Positions 23,157 through 35,013 of a stretch of DNA of 60,000 nt are shown here, one piece after another (within the stretch, counting starts at the first letter, position 1; every line of letters starts with the position of its first letter). Source of the stretch: Cryptomeria japonica (Eukaryota; Streptophyta; Pinopsida; Cupressales; Cupressaceae). The stretch is taken from positions 335,392,793-335,452,792 of the forward strand of contig NC_081408.1 of the NCBI RefSeq assembly GCF_030272615.1, written 5' to 3'. The notes under the pieces are model-generated. The model saw nothing but the letters and a program-made list of their open reading frames with translations, was not told the DNA's origin and searched no databases. The position numbers and the translations under genes are program-made.

Positions 23157-24639
23157 TGTTGGCATTACAATAGAAAAAGGAGATTGTTGGCATTTCAAGA
23201 GGATATTGAGAAGGTTGTTGAAGATCATTGATATAATTGAAGAAGGATGATTACTATCTTAATAATATTATTTTGTCATTGATGTCAAGCAATTGATTTT
23301 CTGATTCAGTATGATGTTGCCATATCTTAAGAAATATGTTTTGAAGAGAATTAAGATGTCAGTAAAACATACAAAAAGAATGTGATGAATAAGGGGAGGA
23401 ATAAGTTATTCAATGGGCAACTATTACCGAGTTAGAAAATGATGAGATCATATTGTTTTGATTGTTTTGATATCCTACATATGTTGTTGATTGTAAGGTT
23501 AATACTATATTATGTCATCGAGCAAAGAACCTAGTCGGTAAACCCTAAGGTTATCGCTATTGGTTAAAGAAGGCAGATTGTCTACCGAGTGAAGTTTAGT
23601 ATTTACTGAGTAACAACTAAGTAATAACAAAATGCATTGGATGAATAAAAGCATTATTTAATGAAGGAAGTTGATGAGCTGGAGATGATTAAATGATTGG
23701 TATGACATGCTTGAAGTTTGTTAAGGATCTACGGCTTTGAAAATTCAAGAGCTAGATCTACAACAAAGATTGAACTGCAATAGCCTAGCACAAGTTCCAA
23801 GAATGGAATGCAAGTTCCTAGGCATAGTAAAATGTTTTTCAGATCGAAGGATACATTGAACCTAGTCAAGATTGAAGATTTGATGGCTATGATTGATCAT
23901 GGAAATGTGATCAAGAAGATTCAGCGGTTAGCAAATTGTTTATGGATAAGGAATTGTTGATAAACAATGCATGCGGGCAAGTGTAAGCATAGGGATGCTA
24001 CATAGTGATTACCGAGCACAAAAGCTTGAAGACCTGTTTGAATAACATAGTACGGAGCCTTGTACATGGAGAAGATAAGTCCTATGACTAGACAGTGTTG
24101 AGAAAATAAGAATCTACTTTAGCATTTTAGATGTGAAGTTGCAGATATAATTTTTACTATTGTTTATTTTGTAAGTGACAAGAAATCTCTTAACCAAGTG
24201 GACTTAATAGTCTTATTTGTAAACCCTCTAGAAAGGTAACATTCTAAATGAGTGTTTGAAATCCTTTGACAAGGTCACTTCTAACAAAGTGAAGATCCTA
24301 ATAGATCTAAGGGAAATCCCTTAACCAGGTCACATCTAGCAATGTGTTTGTAATCTTTAATAGGATTTGCTTTTAACTGAGCATACTCTAGAAGAGTATA
24401 TTTCTTAGTGGGTCTGAAATCCCACAGTGGTTTTTCCCTATTTGGGTTTCCACGTTAAATCTGGTGTTATATGTGTTATCATGATTATATGTTTATGAGT
24501 TAGCATGTTTAGCAGTTTTTTGGTTATATTGTTGAAGTATAAGTTATCGAGGTTGAATCTGTTGATTTTATGGAAGATTAATTTTGTAAGATTCACCCCC
24601 CCCTCTCATCTTGTTAGCTATTGCCATCAAAACTTTATA
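23157..24639 (+). repeat. 3' LTR of Copia2
   Basis: Starts TGTTGGCATTAC at 23157. A second copy of the boundary, GGAGATTGTTGGCATT, follows 28 bp later (23185), so the true start could be either. It ends CTTTATA at 24639, where the 5' LTR has CTTTACA, a C-to-T change in the terminal CA. It otherwise carries the same hairpin series (about 24190-24390) and C-rich tract as the 5' LTR. Confidence 0.87.
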
Positions 24640-26871
24640 GTCAAAATGTTTGTCCTGCATGTATCTCTATAGAGTTCCTTAAGCTCCATTATTGTTTTGT
24701 TCAGTGCCGATAAAAGGGTACTAATGTGTCCCATGCACTTCTTTATTGTTTCATCAAAGAATTTCTCTTTTTCTTTATTTATTTTCTCCTTAAGTGTCTC
24801 CTCATTTATTTGATCAACTATCAAAATGTTGCTAGTGATGAATTTAGACAATGTGTCTAGTTGACCTAAAGAATCTTTATTATCCACAATGCACTTGGGT
24901 GCTATTAATATAAGAATAGGAATTATCATCAATGGCCTTATAGGCTTATGCATTGCACTCTATGATTTTCTTTATTGAGTCCAGTAAGACCTCTATCACA
25001 TTTGTAGGTTGGTATTCTATCATTGAAGTACCAAATGTCTCCCCAACTGTTTTCACAATTTCCTTGTTGCCGGTTGTAGTAATAACCTTGCTTCTTTCGA
25101 CCTCTGGTAGGTCAATTTGTGTTTGCATTTCTACTAGCAAAGGTTTTGGCTTTTCAGCTGTAGCCGGTGGCATTGTTTCTGTTTGAACCTGTACATCAAC
25201 TTGTTGGTGTTCCATTGCCTCAATGGATTTCCCTATGCTCTCTACTACTAGTTTTTTTGATGCGGTTTCAGTATGTGCTATTAGTTTCTCAGTTTTATCT
25301 ACCAGTGCTTCTGATGATTTCCTAGTGGTAACTTCTGCCAGTTTCTCTGTCTCTGTGCTAACATTAATTTCAACATCTATGGCTGGTGGCTCAGTAGCCA
25401 TATCTTTCCTTTTATCCTTAGTGGTTTCTTTATCTACCACAATATTCACCTCTTGGGTGTTTATATTCATAGTATACAAAATATTTGACTCAAGATTTGT
25501 ATCCTCTAGAGGAGTGTCCATACTCTCAGTGGCCGGTTGATTGTCAGCAGTATATGTTGGTGGAGTATCAAAAGGAGGTGGGGGTACATTGTCAGTAATT
25601 TTTAGGCTTGGAGGTCCACCTACCTTGCCTTTTCCCTTATCCTTGTCCTTTTGGTATACCCTGATGGTCTTGGGTCTTTTAAGTTCTTCTTGTTTCTCCT
25701 TTTCTACAAAGAATATATCCCATAAATCAATTGTTTCTTTAGAAACTTCATTTACTCTACCTACCATTAGTGCTACATGTCAGTGAGTGGTTGAAAACAC
25801 TATCCGGTTAGCCTCACTAATTAATTGGTCTATTTCATCAGGTGAGTTTATAGGATGTACTGTGAGTAATTTTTCAATTTTTATTTTCTTATCTAGCTCA
25901 ACAATGGCTACCCTTCTGGCTTCTAGTCTTCTATACAAATCATAGGGTATCTCATCAACAATTTCATTAAAAATTTCTTGTAAATATCCAAGTGTAAAAT
26001 TACTCTATTTTCTATTCTTTCTTTATCATCAGCAGGAAGTGTGTTATATAGTTTGCTAATGTTTTTCAACTTTCCATCCTCTGTTATTTCACTAAGGAGT
26101 TTATCTAGTGGAGCAATATCTTGTTTTACCTTCTTCTTCTTCGAAGTCATCTTCTTAACTGGAGGCCTAACTGCCTGTTGTTTTTGTTTTGTTTTCCTGG
26201 GTGTAGGTAAGGGTGTTGGTGAGGGTTTTCTTTTCCTTTCTACCCTTTTGAATACCGCCGATATATCACTCTCAAAAGAAGTTCCAACCAGTGAAAGATG
26301 AGCTTCTGGTTGAAGTCCTTCCAACTCACTTTCTTTGATACCAATTTGCTTTAGTACATCTTCCTTGATTGCTTTTGCTTGTCTTGTTCCTTTTCTTACT
26401 ATTTGTTCAACTTTCTTGACACTTTTCTTGGACTGAATTCCACTCGCAATTGTTTCTGCATTTCTAAATATTTTTGCAGAGGGTTCCTTTGGTGCTTCAA
26501 GGAGGGATTTTGCATAAGTTTATATGATGTTGTCATCTATTTCATACCCCATTTCAGTTACCCAGATAGTTCTAGGGACAACTGCCTCCATCCAGATTTC
26601 ATCTTTCTTTATTACAAAACATATTTTCTTTTGATATTTGTCTACAATCGCCTGTGACAGCCTTATTCTAGTTTTCATTCGAGCCTTCAATGCTTGAAAA
26701 TGTTCATTTATGTTTTTCTCTCTGTCTTCTCCCATATTGTTTAGTAAATCCAATAATTTCTTTCCTATCAGTATATCAAAGCCAAAATCTCTCCTACCAA
26801 TACTGGGTACCTGCTTAGTAATGTACAACATCAAGCATAGAAGCAAATTTCCAAATCTAAATGTTCCTTTC
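24640..26871 (-). pseudogene. Element B ORF2, C-terminal two-thirds
   Basis: The minus-strand frame resumes at 26871 with K-G-T-F-R-F-G-N-L-L-L-C, matching G-A-F-K-F-G-N-L-I-V-C of element A, and continues to 24640 where Copia2 begins. It aligns through K-D-E-I-W-M-E-A-V, the P-S-P-T-P-L-P-T-P basic region, M-V-G-R-V-N-E-V and N-I-N-T-Q-E-V-N-I-V to F-I-T-S-N-I. Stops near 26517 and a frameshifted stretch about 25770-25920 break it. Protein identity to A is clearly lower than between A and C, so B is a separate subfamily, yet motif order and length are kept. Assignment to the same insertion as 39855-42786 rests on strand, order and exact continuation of the protein. Confidence 0.75.
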
Positions 26872-27134
26872 TTTTCCAATTTGCAAACTTGAAGACCTGA
26901 TGCCCCATAAGAGACCGGGCCCAAAATAGGGCCAGGGACCAGGGCGCTGGGCGCCATGGTCCCACCTCCTGGGATAGCAGGGTGCAAGGAAGATTAGGCC
27001 AGGGTGCAGAAAAGATGCAGTTTTTGATGTCACAAATAGGTTTCGAGGTCTCCATTCAGGTCAAGTGTTGCGTCGCCATCGTGAAGACCCAAATGCAGTC
27101 GAAATTGCAAGTGTCGCAATTTTAGGATGCTACA
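26872..27134 (-). repeat. 3' LTR of G2, truncated
   Basis: On the minus strand it starts TGTAGCATCC at 27134 and follows the G LTR to the TTTGCAAATTGG stretch, then joins element B coding sequence near 26872. About 970 bp is missing. Confidence 0.85.
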
Positions 27135-27662
27135 TTTAGCCCCCACTTTAGCGGGAGTATAAGCGTATGCCCATACTTCTGGTAAAGTACAAGGAAACAA
27201 CATTGAAAGACTTTCACCATGTCAAGGAGGCAAGATACACCAAGCCCCCAGTGGACTAAGGATCTTACAGCTTCAATTGACAAAGTAAAAGGGAAGATCA
27301 CGAGGGAGAACCATGACTGTCAGTAGTAAGGTTCCCTCACTATGAGTCATGCAAGAAAAATGCTAAAAATTTTCAAGGCAAAGCTAAGTTCGTCAAGAAA
27401 TTTTCAAGTATCCTAAAGAGATATGGATGGGGTGTATGCCCCCCTACGTTAAAGCGATCGCACACAACCTCAACGGGGGTGATTTCTTTAAGGTAATGAT
27501 ACACATAAGAAATGAGAAGGGAAAGGAGCACATTATCACAAAGATTTAGCCCCCAAGTGTGAGATAAACCCAAGGATGATAGACACAAAACACAAAGCAC
27601 GAGGTGACTTCACTTTAATTGGGGTCAGTATGCTATATGATAATTCATGTATGCTAATGAAA
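27135..27662 (-). other. G2 3' untranslated region and polypurine tract
   Basis: Non-coding counterpart of 15495-16239 in G1, about 200 bp shorter. The tract AAAGTGGGGGCTAAA lies at 27149-27135 on the minus strand. Confidence 0.7.
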
Positions 27663-30600
27663 CTAGTCTAGCATGTCATCCACCCCCCGATCTTGCTGAT
27701 CGATATTTCGGGAAGGTAGGAAACACACTAGAGGAGGAACATCCAACACAGCAGATGGAGCTATCACAAGATCCAAACAAGGGCTATGTTCATGTTCCAA
27801 GCCACGTTGTTCTTGTCTAGGAGCTAGGATAAGTGCTTTAGAAAATTCGTTAGATAAATGATTATCAACATCAATATATTCATATTCACTATCAGAAGAA
27901 AGAGGAGTAACATTTTCATCATGAATAACATTTTCATCTATATCATCATCAAGATTTATAAAAATAGGATCTTTAACTCGTACAGGATCAAAACCATCAT
28001 GCATCTTATGCTTAGGAGATTTTGGCTCAATTTTCAGTTGAGGAGAAAATGGAATAATACTAGCTGAAGGTGTTTTTGGAGATTGCAAAGTTTGAGAAGC
28101 AGCTGCATGAGCTCTAAGATGACGCTTTTGTCGACGTTCACGCGCAGAATGATTTTGTCTGGTCTTAGTAGGAAGTGGAGAAGATTGAGGAGGAGGAATG
28201 TTCTCATCCTTATCACTTGGGTGTTTAGGTTGTGGTCTCTTAGGTTGGATAATAGGAGAAGAGGAAGGTCTCTTCTATTTATAAGAGGAAGGAGGAGGAA
28301 CTGTTCCATATAAAGGAGGAAAATTTGGTTTAGGAAGGAGACCAAGTCCATCATGGCGAGGAGGTATAGGTCTACTTTTAGAAAGTTTATTAGAGATAGA
28401 CATAGTCACATCCATAGGAATGGGTTGGGAATCTTCTTGAGGAAAGACATTAGTTTTATCTTTCAAAGGAAGAACTTCCTTCTCAAGAATGATACGAATA
28501 TCAAGTTTGGGTGTTCTAGGTTCACTTAGAGATAGGATCATATCTTTTTTCCACTTTTGATAAGATTTGAAAAGATGATCACTTTGTGGTGGAAGATATT
28601 GGAATTGTTTAGGCCAAAAATAATCAATAGGAACACTAGAAGTTCTTTCAGCTGGTTTAAAGAGGCTATGATTGACAGTAACAACTTCACCATTATGGGG
28701 AAATTTTAAACACTTGTGAATAGGAGAAGCAATAGCTTTCATGGAAGATAGCCAAGGATAGCCTAGCTTCACATGAAATTGTTCGGATGATGGAATAATA
28801 GCAAAGCTCACATCAAGGGATTTGTTATGGACCTCAATAGGTAATGTAATAGAACCAATTGCAGGAGAAGAAAATGCATCAAATAATTTCACAACCACAT
28901 TTGTTTTGTCATAGATCACTTGATTCAATTGCAAAGTAAAAAGAAATTCTTCAGTAATAACATTAACCATGCAAGAAGGATCAATAAGCACTCCACGACA
29001 AGGTGTATTCTTCACTTTTGCAACTATATATAAAGGACCATCAGGTGATAGTTTCACTAGAATCAAATGCAACGGAAGGTTCTTTAGGGATTTTCTGCTG
29101 CTCTACAAAGTTAATCACATTCGGAGTCATAGACACAAGACCATCAAGTGAGAAAGAGGAATCATTAGTCTCAATCACATTGGAGGTATGAGAAGGTAAT
29201 GGATTAGTAAAAATCTTAAGATTTTGGTTAGGAGGAGCTACAGATGTATTACCTTTATCATTCACACCTGAAACAGACATAGTATTATTATCAATCAAAT
29301 CTTGAATTTTACCCTTTAAAGCAAAACATTTTTCAGTATCATGCCTAGGTTGACGATGAAATTGACAAAAAGATTTGTTATCAAAATAGGGTGAATTAAT
29401 CTTTACAAGATCTATTTGCTTTATAGGAGGGAGAATAAGCACATTTTGTTCCAATAACTTATTCATAATACTATGCAATGATTCATTCAAAGGAGTAAAC
29501 TTTCTTTCTTTCTTGAAAAACTTAGAAATAGGAGGCACACCTGATGCTGCATTCACATTGTTTTTGATGATGTTTTCATTGAACTTAACAAACTCTCTAT
29601 TCGGTTTAAACTTCCCAAATGGTTGTTGACTACTATCACCCTTATCACTTGGAGCCATAGGATTTGCTTGTTCCATTTGACTCACAGTCAGTTGATAATT
29701 GTGAAGAGTTGCACACAACTGTTGGAAAGAAGTAAACTCAGAAAATAGAAGTTTTTCTCTAATATCTTTTTGTAAATTAGAAGTAAAGATTCTTTGAATA
29801 TCATTGTCAGGTACTGGAAAAGAAATTTGAGCACACAAATGCTTATATCTACCAATGAAATCAGTCACTTTTTCTTTAACACCTTGTTTACAATGCATTA
29901 AATCAATCAAAGTAACTTTAGGACTTATATTGTTTTGAAATTGTTGAATAAAAGAATTTGCAAGTTGTTGGAAAGAAGTAATAGAATAGGAAGGCAATGA
30001 GAAATACCATTGTAGAGCCTTATCTCTTAATGTTCTAGTAAACAGTTTTGCAAGCAACCTTTGGTCATGAGCAAAATCGGTACATATTGTTTGAAAGGTC
30101 TTAACATGTGTTAGAGGATCACCTTTACCATGATAAAGCTCCAACTGCAGGATTTCAACATGCTTAGGAGGGATAGCTCGAACAATGTCAAGAGAAAGTG
30201 GGCTCGCAACATCAAATGTGGGCACACTAAACTTAGATTGATTCATAGAGGCAATTTGTTGCTGTAAAGAAGAGACAGTTTGTGCAAGATTGTTAATGGT
30301 CACTTCAGTTGAAGAGTTCATATTAGATGTCTTAGATTGTGATGGAGGTATTATGTTATTGAAAGAAGGTATTGATTGAGAGTAAGGTGGTGGGACACTA
30401 TGATAGTTAGTCATAGGAGATGATTGGAAAAAAGGAGCACTACAAGGAGGAATGGAATGGTTGAATGAATTGCCCCCTTGCATCATGTTCATTTGTGAAG
30501 ATGTAATAGGAACACTCATTGAAGGAATGAATGAAGAAGTCGGATTGAATGAAGGAAGAGGGTTGATTGAAGAGGAAGGATTGCCCCCATGACTGGTGAT

Positions 30601-31107
30601 CATAGGTGGAATGTCTTGTATTGAAATAGTCATTATGTTTGATGTAAAAGTAGGTATACTAGCAATAGAAGTTGTCAAAGGGATAGAATGATTGACTTGA
30701 GTAGGAGGTTGTGTGTAACCTAAAATTTTGGCACAACTCTTCATAGGCATCACATTCGAATCCACAATGTGTGCAATACTATGCAAAATATCAATTCCAT
30801 TCTTATCACTTTGAACCATACATTTTAGACCCTCAATTAATGAAAGAGCTTGACTATCGGGGTATTCTTGAGACATCCATTGCTAAAAATCATCAAATTG
30901 GTTATCCAATTTTGAAAGCTGTTCTATAGAAACCTCATGGAGAGCTTATTCATCATTAGGAGGATTAGAGGAATTACCCGTGTCCTCATTAAAAAGGCCA
31001 TTCAAATTAGGTTCCATCTCCTCTGTAATTAAACCTTGGAAAGACTTAATTCTAAGGCTTCGTCTAACGGGAATAGTGTAAGTAGGGCTTATTGTTGTAA
31101 AACTCAT
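27663..31107 (-). pseudogene. G2 Gag and protease-like polyprotein
   Basis: ATG at 31107 and the M-L-D stop at 27663-27665 match G1. Damage: TAG for the Gln codon of Q-Q-W-M-S (near 30880), an upstream stop near 30950, a 5-base deletion shifting frame near 29050 and TAG near 28275. Most codons that are stops in G1 are sense here: T-F-T-S-N-I-M, and R-Q-N-H-S-A-R-E-R-R in the C-terminal region. The Gag domain (L-E-L-Y-H-G-K-G-D-P), C-Q-F-H-R-Q-P-R-H-D-T-E-K-C (Gly before His lost) and L-I-D-P-S-C are present in the same order. The tail has a basic patch, then an acidic D-D-D-I-D-E-N-V region. No pol follows. Confidence 0.85.
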
Positions 31108-32301
31108 GCACTAGAGAGAGAGAGAAGATTTTGAATTTATTTTCGAATTTAGAGGTAGAAAATTTCAATAAAATCAACCAATCTCCTAGATTTAAGCTGT
31201 TAAATGCAATCACGACAGTCTCTCGAAATTTCAAAAAAAATGTCAGGGACCGTGGTGAACAGAGTGCACATGGTCCTCGCAACTTTTTTCAAAATTTTCA
31301 GAGATGAAAGTTATGATGATTTTAAAGCTAATCTGAAAAAATTGAGTGATTTTACAATCTGTAGATAGGCCAAATTAAAGTTGCAATCTCAAAATTGAAC
31401 CCTACCAAGATTGTTGAAAAATGCAAAATTTGAATTTTGAAAAAGAGAGGGAAACTAAAATTTTGAATTTTATGATTTTAGAGGGATGACTAAGAGCAAT
31501 GCAAGCTTTGAAATTTAAAAGTTGACTCAATTTCATGCAAAATTCAATTTTGAAAGCGGAAATCAAAGTTGTTGCAATTAAACACTTAATTTCAAAAGTC
31601 ACAAATTGCAAAAATTTGAATAAAGCACTGAAACTTTGAATGAATGCCAACACACTTTTCAGATTTAGGACAGTAAGAACACAATTTTGACACAAAATTT
31701 CAATTTCAACAATTTTTGAATGATTAGAGCCTTAATCCAAGCAATCACTAGACCAACTTTGACTTTAATTTTGAAAGTGTTAAAATTGATGAAATTAGCC
31801 AAGATTCTGGATTTTAGCAGAAAAATACAGTAAGATCTAGCTCCCAAAATTTTGGAAAAAATGTCAAGGACAATGGCGCTTGGGGTGCACATGGTCCTTG
31901 CAACTTTTTTCCAAATTTTCAGGGATGAAAGATATTATGATTTTGTTGCAGAATCCAAAGTTATAGCCGATTTGGAGGTGTTTTGATTAGTGAAATCGTC
32001 GGTCAAAGGTTGAATCAAGAGGGTTTTAAAAATTAGGGTTTTGACAGTTAACCACTTAATTTTCAGAATTAAGGCACAAATATGAATTGATAATTTGCAA
32101 TAGAAGGGTAGATCTGAAACAAGCATTAACAATTAGACATTTCACAAGCTCAATTACTAAAAAGAAAATTTAAGGTTTTTATGCAATTAACGTCTAAAAT
32201 TTGCAAAAGATCAAACATGGAAATGTAATTATGGAAGCCAAATTTTTCAGATCTAACCATGAATAATCAGAATTAGGATGTTCACGTCAGGTTCACCAAA
32301 A
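31108..32301 (-). repeat. G2 leader with repeated GGACC-GTGCAC motif
   Basis: Counterpart of 10883-12062. Motif copies lie at about 31240-31285 and 31860-31905, with a third in the LTR at about 32655-32700. The primer site TGGTGAACCTGACGTGAA is at 32298-32281 on the minus strand. The leader has no reading frame I would defend. Confidence 0.65.
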
Positions 32302-33537
32302 TCTAAAGCGGAAAATCGAATCCTAGGTGTTCCCCCCACTCCAAGGAGAAAGGAGGTCACTAGGATTGACGGTTTTCACTTAGGAGAGACTTTACATTCA
32401 AAAGAGGGGTTGAAAATCACAAGATCCAATCCCACACAATGCAAGACTGAATTCTAAATGAGTTTCAAGGGTTGTGACAGCAAGGCTACCCTCTTTTGTA
32501 AAGAATGTAGATAGAATGATTGAATTAGGAGTGTATGTGAAAGTAAGCAAGATTCACTTGCAGACAAAAATAGAAACATGGGATGAAGCTGCAGACATGG
32601 AATTAGCAGTAAAATGTCAAGATGATGCTTTCCTACAAGTTTGAACGAAAGTTGATGGGATGATGGCACCCGGAGTGCACACGGTCCTCCGAAAAATCCG
32701 CGAAATGAAGGGGGATCTGTTCGTCTCTGCGCAAGGGTTCCAAATCTTCAATTACAGCCGCGTACCTGCAACCTACACACAAAAAAGAGAGGATGAGTGG
32801 GGGGTTAGGGATTAGGGGTTTGCCTTTAGGTCAAACCCCAGTTTTGGAATTAACCAAGAAATGAGAATGCTGTAAATGTAAATGTTTGTAATGTAAACAA
32901 GTACTGATACCTTGTTGTAAGAATGTTTGTATTCTTACATGCGAAGGTGTAAATGTTGTATGTTGTAAGTGATCTCCTCTTCAATGGTTGAATCCTTGTC
33001 TTGAATGCAACACTTAGCCTTGAATGGAGACTTAGAATGCTCAATTGCTTGAAGGAATGCTTGAATGCTTGAATGTTTGAATATCGCTTCCGCTACGTAT
33101 GTTTCTTTTATCTCCCATCTACCTTTTCTAAGAGGGGAAATGTAGTTTATATACTTGTCAATTAGGGTTAGAAGACTGATTTTTCCGACCTTAGGCCGAC
33201 CTAGGAAGATTATTTTCCAATTTGCAAACTTGAAGACCCGATGCCCCATAAGAGACCGGGGCCAAAATAGGGCCAGGGACCAGGGCACTGGGCGCCATGG
33301 TCCTGGAGGACCAAGGTGCTAGGCGCCATGGTCCTAAGGGACCAGGGCACTGGGTGCCATGGTCCCACCTCCCGGGATAGCAAGGTGCAAGGAGGATCAG
33401 GCCAGGGTGCAGAAAAGATGCAGTTTTTGATGTCACAAACAGGTTTCGAGGTCTCCATTCAAGTTAAGTGTTGCATCGCCATCGTGAAGACCCAAATGCA
33501 GTTGAAATTACAAGTGTCACAACTTTAGGATGCTACA
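32302..33537 (-). repeat. 5' LTR of G2 with internal triplication
   Basis: About 1,236 bp, starting TGTAGCATCC at 33537 on the minus strand. It differs from the G1 LTR mainly by three tandem copies (about 33270-33365) of a roughly 32-36 bp GC-rich unit containing GGCGCCATGGTCC, present once in G1 and once at 26940. The TATA box reads TTTATATA on the plus strand at 33146-33153. Confidence 0.83.
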
Positions 33538-35013
33538 GTTGCACATTTAATTTCTTAAAGGTTAATGAACACCATGCATGCTTTGTTTGTTTTTAGCTTG
33601 ATTGCATGTTTTAACCCTTAGAATTGGGCCTGCCTCCCAATTTTCCTGGCACTTCACATAGGCATTGGTGAGAGGGAGCGACCCAAAGTGGTGACGAGCT
33701 AAAGCCAAGCTCTTCCCAACCACTCTAAATAACTATGGATGCAATGAAAGTTGTAGACAATTGGTGCTAGAATGGTATTGCGACAATTTATTCACAGGAT
33801 CAATACCCACCCGAACGGATGCCCTTACTAGAATCTCTTGTTTAGATGCCAAAATCCTTCTATCTGTTGGCTCAGGCATTGTGATACGTGCATACCAAAG
33901 ACACCTCTCATGTACTCCTTAGTTAGAGATAACTAATATCAAATCAACCCTACATCAATTATCTTTTGTCAAGACCTAATTGTCGTCCTTGCATTTCTAA
34001 TTCATCGTCTAGGTTTTATGATTTATTCATTTAATCTTGTTTGTCATTTTCCCTCTAGGTTAAATAATTTATTTATTTATCCTAAGTCTTCTTGTCACAA
34101 TTAAATATTTATTTAATTGGCTAATTAATTCCCCCTCTTTTTGTGAATTAATTAATGAATGAAAAATTATTAATTAATTCACCTAATTTACTAATTTCTC
34201 CTAATTCCTAATTTTCTATTTCTCCTATTTTCTTCAATTTTTCTAATATTTCCCCTAATTTAATGGGAATGACATTTCAATCTTGTCATACATTTGTCAT
34301 AATGTTGCCATTCTTGATTTTAATTTCCTTTCAAATCTCTTCATGCTAATCATGTCATCTCTCCAATTTGTCTATAGATTGGATGAGTTTCTTCAATCAA
34401 GAGATAAATCAACCATTCTTCTAGTATCCTCGTGCTATCAAAATCAATCTTTCTTCATGCTTTTGCACTTGTAGGTGACATCCACACAAATCCACTATTT
34501 GGAGGAGAAAGGAGAACAATGGAGGTCAGATGAAAGAGGCATTGGTGATGGATTTTCATTTATTTTGAGTGTCTTGTTCTCAATTCTTCTATTGATTGTA
34601 ATTTTAGGATTTATTTCATTGCAATTTGGCTTTGTGGTTAGCTAATATCTACTTGCTTTAATGTTAATAGAATTCCTCCACTTCGGCTAGTGCAAATGAG
34701 CTCTTTTCCTTCTCCTTATCTCATTTATAGATCTTTGTCAGTGCCTAGATGGACGTGCATGCTCTCCATCTTAGGCTAGTCATGGTCTTTTGTGCCTTCT
34801 ATTGCTTGTAATTTGTGCATCCGACCTAAAATTCTTGATCTGTTCAAACCTATCATTTTCTATTATTCTTATCGACTAATTGGCCTCTTTTCTAGATGTT
34901 TTCGGCCAATTCCTCGAGGGGGCATGCATATGTCATTGTTATTGTCTGGGGGATTTTCATTATTGTTCTTTGAAACAACGCTTAGAATCACATTGTCTCA
35001 AAGAGGGGCAAAA
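33538..35013 (+). other. E internal region, first (truncated) copy
   Basis: Matches 36891-38365 along its length. It contains a segment (about 33940-34680) that is itself a copy of the 3' half of the E LTR. It ends with the polypurine tract AAAGAGGGGCAAAA. Short frames here are not supported. Confidence 0.75.

Larger units (their letters stand above)
17158..24639 (+). mobile_element. Copia2: decayed autonomous Copia element
   Basis: Order: 5'-truncated LTR, iMet-type primer site, gag-pol frame 18614-22799, untranslated region, polypurine tract, complete 3' LTR. Domain order Gag-protease-integrase-RT-RNase H is that of Copia. At its 3' end it abuts ORF2 of element B, so it had inserted into B. 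Its own 5' end and B's end beyond it were removed in a deletion that joined it to G1. Confidence 0.9.
26872..33537 (-). mobile_element. Element G2: second Gag/protease-only Gypsy-like element
   Basis: Reverse-oriented relative of G1: 5' LTR 33537-32302, primer site 32298-32281, leader, Gag-type frame 31107-27663, untranslated region, and only 263 bp of 3' LTR (27134-26872). It inserted in the internal region of element E; the first bases beyond it (33538, GTTGCAC) match uninterrupted E at 36891. Its left end was removed by a deletion that also took part of E and of B. Confidence 0.87.

Noticed and set aside
25223-25786. Plus-strand frames of 80-105 codons opposite element B ORF2
   Set aside because: Antisense shadows of the Ser/Thr/Glu-rich ORF2, whose minus-strand protein aligns with A and C.
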